DNA of 10,727 nucleotides from Acidobacteriota bacterium (lineage in GTDB: Bacteria; Acidobacteriota; Vicinamibacteria; Vicinamibacterales; CAVVIG01), in the NCBI GenBank assembly GCA_016195295.1, contig JACPZV010000392.1:1-10727 (forward strand). The letters run 5' to 3'. The number at the start of each line of letters is the position of its first letter. The first letter of the stretch is position 1. Position numbers and translations under genes: made by a program. Under the pieces are notes generated by a model that was given only the letters and a program-made list of their open reading frames with translations, was not told the DNA's origin and did not search any database. Below, one piece after another: positions 1 through 5,522 of the stretch.

Positions 1-345
1 ATCGCGGCGCCAACCGCCGTACGGGCGGCGATCCGCGTGCCGATCCCGGCCGCATGTTCGCGGATCGCGGCTTCGAAGCGCTGAATGGCGGTGTCGAGGT
101 CCCTGAGGAACGTCGGCGGCAGGCCGTACTCGACGAACTCGGCCGCCAATGGCCGCGCGTCCTGCACGAACGCACGCCCGGCGATGCACAACGCCTGCCC
201 GGCACACGTGAACGGCCGCCGAAACCCGTTGTGGAGGCCCGGCGTGTCGAGCGCCAGGCCGCGCGCCGTGCGGATGATGGCGCCGAGCGCGCCGCGCAGC
301 GCCGCCCGCGCCGCCGCTTTCGAGGTCGATGCCTCCCGGGCTGCT
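1..345 (-). pseudogene. 5'-truncated second copy of the 249-residue hypothetical gene (runs off left edge)
   Basis: The minus strand of this stretch encodes a protein closely matching the middle of the gene at 1024-1773. Base 1 aligns with about base 1256, and the match runs without gaps to about 345 (about 1600 in the other copy). By eye identity is around 85%, and the reading frame is kept throughout. Shared blocks include SKAAARAALRGALGAI, LALDTPGL, AFVQDARPL, FLRDL and GIGTRIAARTA. The 3' end lies outside the window. Upstream of about 345 the similarity stops, and no ATG with a ribosome binding site is seen in frame. The residues read there are arginine-rich and look non-coding. The homologue's first 60 or so residues are therefore missing, which argues for a decayed or truncated duplicate. 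The open frame does reach a GTG at 456-458 that overlaps the cupin stop codon, so a live gene with a different N-terminus cannot be fully excluded. Function is unknown. Confidence 0.6.
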
Positions 346-454
346 CGAAACCGGACGTGTGCTCGATTACGCCCTCGCCGGCGAGGACCGGAGGCTATAC
401 CGAAGTGGACATGTGGATGCGGCGGCCGACCACGTGAACAGCGGCCGCGGAGAT

Positions 455-856
455 TCACGGCGCGGACGAGCGAAGCGGCTTGCCCTTCTCGACGATATAG
501 GTCGCCAGCAGCTTGGCCGCAACAGTGCCGGTGCTCTTCGCGCCGTGCACGACGCCGGGAGGGACGGTGAACGCCTGACCGGCACGGTAGGTCGCTGCCG
601 GCTTGCCGGCGACCTCGAGGAGCAACGCGCCCTCGAGCACGACGGTCACTTCCTCGCCCGGATGCGTGTGCTTGTCGACGACCACGCCGGGCTGCAATTC
701 GACCATCTGCTGCACGACCTCGCGTCCAGGAATCGACAGGTCGTTTTTCTGCAGGTCCGTTCGCTTGATGCCTTCCTGCGCCTGAGACGACGTCGTTCCA
801 AGCATCAACAGCGATACGACGAGTACCAGATCGGCCGCGAGTGTGACGTGTTTCAT
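455..856 (-). CDS. Secreted single-domain cupin protein
   Basis: A 133-residue protein with an N-terminal signal peptide: a short basic start, a hydrophobic stretch at about residues 4-19, and a likely signal peptidase I site after Ser-Gln-Ala at residue 26. The rest is one small cupin barrel. Cupin motif 1, G-x5-H-x-H-x3-E-x6-G, is complete at residues 57-76 (His63, His65, Glu69). Motif 2, G-x5-P-x-G-x2-H, is complete at 93-104 (His104). These four residues form the usual metal site. Small exported cupins of this kind are annotated only as cupin-domain proteins; substrate and reaction cannot be told from sequence. The start at 854-856 was chosen over an upstream in-frame start at 893-895 because GAGGG lies 6 bases before it and the signal peptide begins there. 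It lies between the full-length and truncated copies of the hypothetical gene, all on one strand, without obvious functional connection. Confidence 0.88.
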   Translation of the reverse strand: MKHVTLAADLVLVVSLLMLGTTSSQAQEGIKRTDLQKNDLSIPGREVVQQMVELQPGVVVDKHTHPGEEVTVVLEGALLLEVAGKPAATYRAGQAFTVPPGVVHGAKSTGTVAAKLLATYIVEKGKPLRSSAP

Positions 857-903
857 CGGATTCCCTCTGTGGACGGCTACGAGTGCGGTGGACAACAGAC
901 GTT

Positions 904-909
904 ACTATA
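904..909 (-). promoter_or_regulatory. Possible -10 element upstream of the cupin gene
   Basis: Read on the minus strand this is TATAGT, one mismatch from the sigma-70 -10 consensus. It would place transcription start about 40 bases before the cupin ATG. No good -35 hexamer is found at 16-18 bases upstream, so this is a weak call from sequence alone. Confidence 0.25.
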
Positions 910-976
910 GCAACCGATCAGGCATTCGCGATCTGCGGGATCGTAGCCCGAGGCGTTCCGCGCTCAGCGTAGGCAC

Positions 977-1012
977 CGACGCCCGGGAGTGAGGGACGGC
1001 TCCCGGGCGTCG
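977..1012 (-). terminator. Stem-loop downstream of the 249-residue gene
   Basis: A perfect 13-bp inverted repeat (arms 977-989 and 1000-1012, core GCCCGGGAG/CTCCCGGGC) with a 10-base loop begins 11 bases after the stop codon of the gene at 1024-1773. On the minus strand no run of T follows, so it is not a textbook intrinsic terminator. It could still stop transcription, or protect the 3' end of the mRNA, before the cupin gene. Confidence 0.5.
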
Positions 1013-1023
1013 ACGGTTACGCC

Positions 1024-1773
1024 TTACGTCGTCGCGGGCCCGCCGGCATGTGGCGGTGCGGGCGGCGCTGGGGGCACGGGCGGCCCCAGCGGTGCGGGCG
1101 GTCCCGGCAGTACGGACGGCGGCGCGCCGTTTCTCGCGTGCGGCGGCTGATCGACGCGCCGCGCCCGCTCCCAGGCGGCGAACGTCGCCGGATCGTCGCG
1201 CAACCGGTTCACAACGATGGCGTCGAGACGCTGGATCGCGGTCAAACCTGCTCCGATCGCGGCGTCAATCGCCGTACGGGCAGCGATCCGAGTCCCGATC
1301 CCCTCCGCATGGTCGCGGATCGCGGCGTCGAATCGCTGAATGTTCGCCTCGAGGTCCCTGAGGAACGTCGTCGGCAGGCCGTGCGCCACGAATTCGGCCG
1401 ACAACGGTCGCGCGTCCTGCACGAACGCACGCCCGACGTTGAGCAACGCCTGCCCGGCATGTGTGAACGGCAGCCGAAACTTGTTGTCCAAGCCCGGCGT
1501 GTCGAGCGCCAGGGCGTGCGCCGTGCGGCTGATGGCGCCGAGCGCACCGCGCAGCGCCGCCCGCGCCGCCGCTTTCGAGCTCGAGCCCTCCCGGGCCGCG
1601 CCGCGACCCGACACCTGCGTCGCCGCCTGCTGGCCTAGCTCCTCCACCGCGGTGGCCGTCGCGGCAAACATCTTCCTGCCGAGCGAGCCGGCCGGGAAGA
1701 GGTCCGGGTGCGCGGCGCCGAAGTCGCGCACCCGGATGAGCATCTCGTACCGTCGCGTCTCCATGGTATCCAT
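1024..1773 (-). CDS. Hypothetical alanine-rich protein with proline-rich C-terminal tail
   Basis: A 249-residue protein with no domain I can name. It opens with METRRYEMLIRVRDFG and a short segment reading AAHPDLFPAGSLG, followed by a long, predominantly alpha-helical, alanine- and arginine-rich body. It ends with about 35 residues dominated by proline, alanine and glycine (from about residue 215), likely disordered. There is no signal peptide or membrane segment. The start at 1771-1773 is supported by AGGAGA seven bases upstream; an in-frame start 34 codons further out lacks such a site and adds low-complexity sequence. A truncated second copy of its central part lies at 1-345, so this is a locally duplicated family. 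Similar proteins are, to my memory, found as unnamed families in Acidobacteriota and related phyla, with no assigned role. It faces away from the helicase operon and is probably unrelated to it. Confidence 0.8.
   Translation of the reverse strand: MDTMETRRYEMLIRVRDFGAAHPDLFPAGSLGRKMFAATATAVEELGQQAATQVSGRGAAREGSSSKAAARAALRGALGAISRTAHALALDTPGLDNKFRLPFTHAGQALLNVGRAFVQDARPLSAEFVAHGLPTTFLRDLEANIQRFDAAIRDHAEGIGTRIAARTAIDAAIGAGLTAIQRLDAIVVNRLRDDPATFAAWERARRVDQPPHARNGAPPSVLPGPPAPLGPPVPPAPPAPPHAGGPATT
1256..1600 (-). repeat. Second copy of the duplicated segment (partner of 1-345)
   Basis: This interval, inside the full-length hypothetical gene, aligns without gaps to 1-345 at roughly 85% identity by eye, in the same orientation. 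Many differences fall at third codon positions, which suggests an old duplication with some selection on the protein before decay. The cupin gene lies between the two copies. Confidence 0.75.
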
Positions 1774-2081
1774 ACCGGTCTCTCCTGTGAGTGGTGCGCC
1801 TCGTGAATTCGGGCGACCGGCATGCGAGTCAGCAAGAACCGGGTCGGGGCGGGACGGCGCTGATTTCGGCCGCAATTGGCCTGCAGACCGTACGAAGAGG
1901 TTCGCGGGAGCGATCAGAAATGAGCCTTACCGATCGTCTACTCGGCCAATGGACCCACTCTGTCACGCCGCGCACTACAATGGCGCCAGCGCTCTGCCCG
2001 CTGGGTGCTCGGACCTCGGTGCGGCACCTCCCGACAGACGGCCCGAAAGAGGCTGGCCTTTGTTGGCTTTACGGAGACATC
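1774..2081. other. Gene-free divergent intergenic region
   Basis: This stretch of about 300 bases lies between the minus-strand hypothetical gene and the chosen helicase start. The plus-strand helicase frame stays open through it from 1791, but the translated sequence looks unlike a protein (mixed low-complexity, no family resemblance), so I treat it as non-coding. Two features are visible: TACAAT at 1976-1981, a fair -10 hexamer with no acceptable -35, and a 6-bp hairpin CCAGCG/CGCTGG at 1986-2004. Promoters for both divergent transcripts should lie here, but I cannot place them with confidence. Confidence 0.5.
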
Positions 2082-5000
2082 TTGGCTGCAGCGGCTGACC
2101 TGGTCCCGGGCTCGGTTGTCGAAGGCCCGCTTCTCCCCGAACCGGTTGAAGTGTTGGTCGTTGTGCCCATCGGGGCGGCGATCAAGCTCATTGGCAAGGG
2201 GCTGAGGACCGGTCAAGTCCACGAGCCGATTCTCAATTCCGACCAGCTCAAACAGCTGACCACGACTCCCCGAGAACCCCTCTTCGACGGCGACCCAGCC
2301 AAGTTCAAGCTCGGCATCGAAGCCGCGCGACTCGGCCTTGCCTACGAGTACGATCCGTATTTCTCGCTCTCGATCGCGCGCATCGATCCGCTTCCTCACC
2401 AACTCGAAGCGGTCTACGACTATTTCCTGAAACTGCCGCGCATCCGATTTCTGCTCGCCGACGATCCCGGAGCGGGTAAGACGATCATGGCGGGGCTCCT
2501 GCTCAAGGAACTCAAGATTCGCGGCCTTGTCACGCGGACGCTGATCGTCGCACCCGCCAACCTGACCTTCCAGTGGCAGCGCGAGATGAAGGACAAGTTC
2601 CGCGAGTCCTTCGACGTGATGCGCGGCGAAGTGCTGCGAACGCAGTACGGCCAGAACCCCTGGCAGGAGCACAGTCAGGTGGTGACGTCGGTCTCGTGGA
2701 TTTCACGGGTCGAGGATGCGAAGGAGAGCCTGCTGCGGTCGAACTGGGACCTCATCATCGTCGACGAAGCCCACAAGATGAGCGCCTACAGCGAGGACAA
2801 GAAGACGCTGGCGTTCCAGCTCGGCGAGGCGCTGTCACAGCGAACCGACCATTTCCTGATGATGACCGCGACGCCGCATAAGGGCGACCCGGAGAACTTC
2901 CGGCTGTTTCTCAGCCTACTGGACCGCGACGTCTACGGGGACATCAAGAGCCTCGAAGAGGCCATGCGCAAGCACTCGGCGCCGTTCTACCTGCGCCGGC
3001 TCAAGGAAGCGCTCGTATCGTTTCCGGATCCGGAGACGGGATTCGTCAAGAAACTGTTCACGGACCGAGAGGTCCGGACCGCCAGGTTCGAGCTCGACGG
3101 CGAGGAGTACGACTTCTACGACGAGCTGACGCGGTACGTCGAGGACCAGTCGATCAAGGCCGCGGCCACTGGAACCGCGCAGGGACAGGCGCTCGGCTTC
3201 GCAATGGCGATGCTGCAGCGGCGTTTCTCGTCGAGCGTGTACGCCGTGCGGCGCAGCCTGGAACGCATGCAAGCAAAGCGTTCCAGGATTCTGGACGACC
3301 CTGAAAGATTCCGCCGCGAGTACATCGAGCATCGACTTCCCGATGATTACGATGACCTGCCAGAAGACGAGCAGCAGCAGATCGTCGCCGACCTCGAAGG
3401 CGTGATCGTCGCCGTCGACCCTGAATCGTTGCGCGAGGAGATTCAGCGGCTCGGCAAGTTGATCGCGCACGCGAAGGTACTGGAGCAACGCGAAGTCGAG
3501 TCGAAGCTGAACAAGCTCCGACAGGTATTGAATGAACAGCGCATCTTCAGCGACCCGCGCATGAAGCTGCTGGTGTTCACCGAGCACAAGGACACGTTGG
3601 ACTATCTGGCTGGCGACGGCCGCGACGGTCGGCCTCTCGGCAAGCTGCGTGAGTGGGGGCTGAAGATTACGCAAATCCACGGCTCCATGCCTATTGGCGA
3701 TCGCGATTCACCGGGGACGCGCATCTACGCCGAGCGCGAGTTCCGCGAGGATTGCCAGGTCCTCGTCGCCACCGAGGCGGCCGGCGAAGGCATCAACCTG
3801 CAGTTCTGCTGGCTGATGATCAACTACGACATTCCCTGGAACCCGGTGCGGCTGGAACAACGCATGGGCCGCATCCATCGTTACGGCCAGCTGAAGGACT
3901 GCCTCATCTTTAACTTCGTCGCGGTGAACACGCGCGAAGGGCGCGTCCTCGACAAGCTTCTCCATCGACTGGCCGAGATTAAGGAAGCGCTCGGCACCGA
4001 CAAAGTCTTCGACGTGGTCGGCGAAATGTTGCCGTCGAACCTCCTGGAGAAGATGTTCCGCGAGATGTACGCGCGCCGCCTCACGCCCGATTCCATCGAG
4101 GCCCGCATCGTCCGCGACGTGGACCCCGAGAAGTTCAAGCGGATTGCCGGCTCCACGCTCGAAGGGCTCGCCAAGAAAGAGTTGAACCTGTCGGCGCTCG
4201 TCGGAAAGTCCGTCGAAGCGAAGGAACGCCGGCTCGTTCCTGAAGTCGTTGAGGACTTCTTCCTAGCCGCCGGACCGGTTGCTGGCGTGCATCCCGCTCC
4301 GGTCCGGGGCAATGCGCACGTGTATCGCGTGGGCAGGGTGCCGAGCACCCTCGCGGCCATCGGGGAGCGTCTGGAGCCACAGTTTGGACGCCTGGGCCGG
4401 GAATACCAGCGCGTCGTCTTCGACAAGGAGCTTTTGGGCGACGATGCGACGCTGGAGTGGGTGACGCCCGGGCATCCGCTGTTCGAGGCTGTGCGAAGCG
4501 ATGTTCATGATCGCGTCGCATCCGACATACGAAGGGGCGCGCACTTTTGGGATCTCCAGACTGCCGTTCCGTATCGCCTCGACGTCTTCTCGGCATCCAT
4601 TAAGGACGGCCGCGGCAACACGCTTCATCGCAGGCTGTTCGTCGTCCGCACCGATGTCGGCGGTGCGATGTCGCTTCGCCAGCCGACACTGTTCCTTGAT
4701 GTCTCTGCGGCGTCGAGTGGTGCCTTGGCGCCACCAGCCGCGGCGTTGCCGGATCGGGACGCGACCGAGGCGTTCCTGATCGAGCGTGCGCTTCTCCCGT
4801 TCCTGAAGGAAGTTGCGGATGAGCGCGCCCATGAGAACGAGATTGTTCGGGAGCACGTCGAGATCTCTCTGCGAGAGCTGATCGATCGTCAGCAGCTTTC
4901 ACTGGCCGAGCTTGTGGACCGCCGCATCACGGGTGAGAACATCCCGGGCCTCGAAGGCAACATCGCGCAGGCCGACGCACACCTCGAAGAATTGAACGCC

Positions 5001-5522
5001 CGCCTCGAGCGCCGCCGCTCGGATTTGGAGATGGAGCGCCACTGCACGATTGGAGACGTGCATCACGTCGGCCGCGCGTGGGTGCTGCCGCATCCTGAGC
5101 GTTCGACGCCGGGTATTGCGCCGATGGTCCGCGACGAGGAGATCGAGCGCATCGCTGTCCGCCAGGCCATCGCGCACGAGGAAGCCCTAGGATGGGTTGT
5201 CGAGAGTGTCGAAACGCAGAATCGTGGGTACGACTTACTCTCGAAGAAGCCACACCCGAGTGAGCCGGGCGTGTACACGACGGCCCGGTTCATCGAGGTC
5301 AAAGGCCGGGCTGGCGTTGGCGAGGTGGCGTTGTCCGCGAACGAATACCGTACGGCACAGCGCCTCGGTGATGACTACTGGCTCTACGTGGTGTTCGACT
5401 GCGGCGCAACGCCTAAGCTGAACGCCATTCAGAACCCTGCGACGCTGGGATGGGAGCCGATCGTCCACGTAGAGCACTATCACGTTGGGGCCAAAGCGAT
5501 TCTGGAGGCCGCGCGTGGGTGA
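2082..5522 (+). CDS. SNF2/RapA-like helicase with C-terminal DUF3883-type (nuclease-like) domain
   Basis: A protein of 1146 residues from the TTG start proposed here. Superfamily 2 helicase motifs are complete. Motif I is DDPGAGKT at 127-134 (Lys133), motif II DEAH at 228-231 and motif III TATPH at 262-266. The second RecA lobe shows LLVFTEHKDT at about 496-505, ATEAAGEGIN at 563-572 and QRMGRIHRYGQ at 593-603. These are the SNF2/RapA-type forms seen in translocases of defence systems. A predicted coiled coil spans about 913-987. The last 100 residues look like DUF3883 (NO VEIN C-terminal), with Asp1051 and Glu1072-Val-Lys1074 forming a D...E-x-K signature of restriction-like nucleases. The frame is open to 1791, with ATGs at 1920 and 1980. 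I prefer TTG at 2082 because GGAG lies 5 bases upstream and family-like sequence (DLVPGSVVEGPLLPEP) begins immediately. Likely role: ATP-driven DNA translocation in a defence cassette. It overlaps the next gene by 8 bases. Confidence 0.9.
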   Translation: MAAAADLVPGSVVEGPLLPEPVEVLVVVPIGAAIKLIGKGLRTGQVHEPILNSDQLKQLTTTPREPLFDGDPAKFKLGIEAARLGLAYEYDPYFSLSIARIDPLPHQLEAVYDYFLKLPRIRFLLADDPGAGKTIMAGLLLKELKIRGLVTRTLIVAPANLTFQWQREMKDKFRESFDVMRGEVLRTQYGQNPWQEHSQVVTSVSWISRVEDAKESLLRSNWDLIIVDEAHKMSAYSEDKKTLAFQLGEALSQRTDHFLMMTATPHKGDPENFRLFLSLLDRDVYGDIKSLEEAMRKHSAPFYLRRLKEALVSFPDPETGFVKKLFTDREVRTARFELDGEEYDFYDELTRYVEDQSIKAAATGTAQGQALGFAMAMLQRRFSSSVYAVRRSLERMQAKRSRILDDPERFRREYIEHRLPDDYDDLPEDEQQQIVADLEGVIVAVDPESLREEIQRLGKLIAHAKVLEQREVESKLNKLRQVLNEQRIFSDPRMKLLVFTEHKDTLDYLAGDGRDGRPLGKLREWGLKITQIHGSMPIGDRDSPGTRIYAEREFREDCQVLVATEAAGEGINLQFCWLMINYDIPWNPVRLEQRMGRIHRYGQLKDCLIFNFVAVNTREGRVLDKLLHRLAEIKEALGTDKVFDVVGEMLPSNLLEKMFREMYARRLTPDSIEARIVRDVDPEKFKRIAGSTLEGLAKKELNLSALVGKSVEAKERRLVPEVVEDFFLAAGPVAGVHPAPVRGNAHVYRVGRVPSTLAAIGERLEPQFGRLGREYQRVVFDKELLGDDATLEWVTPGHPLFEAVRSDVHDRVASDIRRGAHFWDLQTAVPYRLDVFSASIKDGRGNTLHRRLFVVRTDVGGAMSLRQPTLFLDVSAASSGALAPPAAALPDRDATEAFLIERALLPFLKEVADERAHENEIVREHVEISLRELIDRQQLSLAELVDRRITGENIPGLEGNIAQADAHLEELNARLERRRSDLEMERHCTIGDVHHVGRAWVLPHPERSTPGIAPMVRDEEIERIAVRQAIAHEEALGWVVESVETQNRGYDLLSKKPHPSEPGVYTTARFIEVKGRAGVGEVALSANEYRTAQRLGDDYWLYVVFDCGATPKLNAIQNPATLGWEPIVHVEHYHVGAKAILEAARG

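Noticed and set aside
456..458. GTG codon overlapping the cupin stop (GTGA), as a translationally coupled start for the left-edge frame
   Set aside because: The residues between this GTG and base 345 have no similarity to the paralogue and look random, so the overlap is probably chance.
433..459. CGTGAA/TTCACG inverted repeat around a GCGGCCGC palindrome
   Set aside because: The arms are only 6 bp with a 15-base loop and overlap the end of the cupin gene; not enough for a terminator call.
329..910. Long plus-strand open frame opposite the cupin gene
   Set aside because: It is the reverse-strand shadow of the cupin gene, which has a ribosome binding site, signal peptide and complete cupin motifs.
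1953..1981. Sigma-70 promoter for the helicase operon based on TACAAT at 1976-1981
   Set aside because: No hexamer resembling TTGACA at a spacing of 16-18 bases, so the match is not better than chance.
1048..2098. Overlapping plus-strand open frames opposite the hypothetical gene
   Set aside because: Arginine-rich, low-complexity translations typical of GC-rich shadows; the minus-strand frame has a good start and a paralogue in the same frame.
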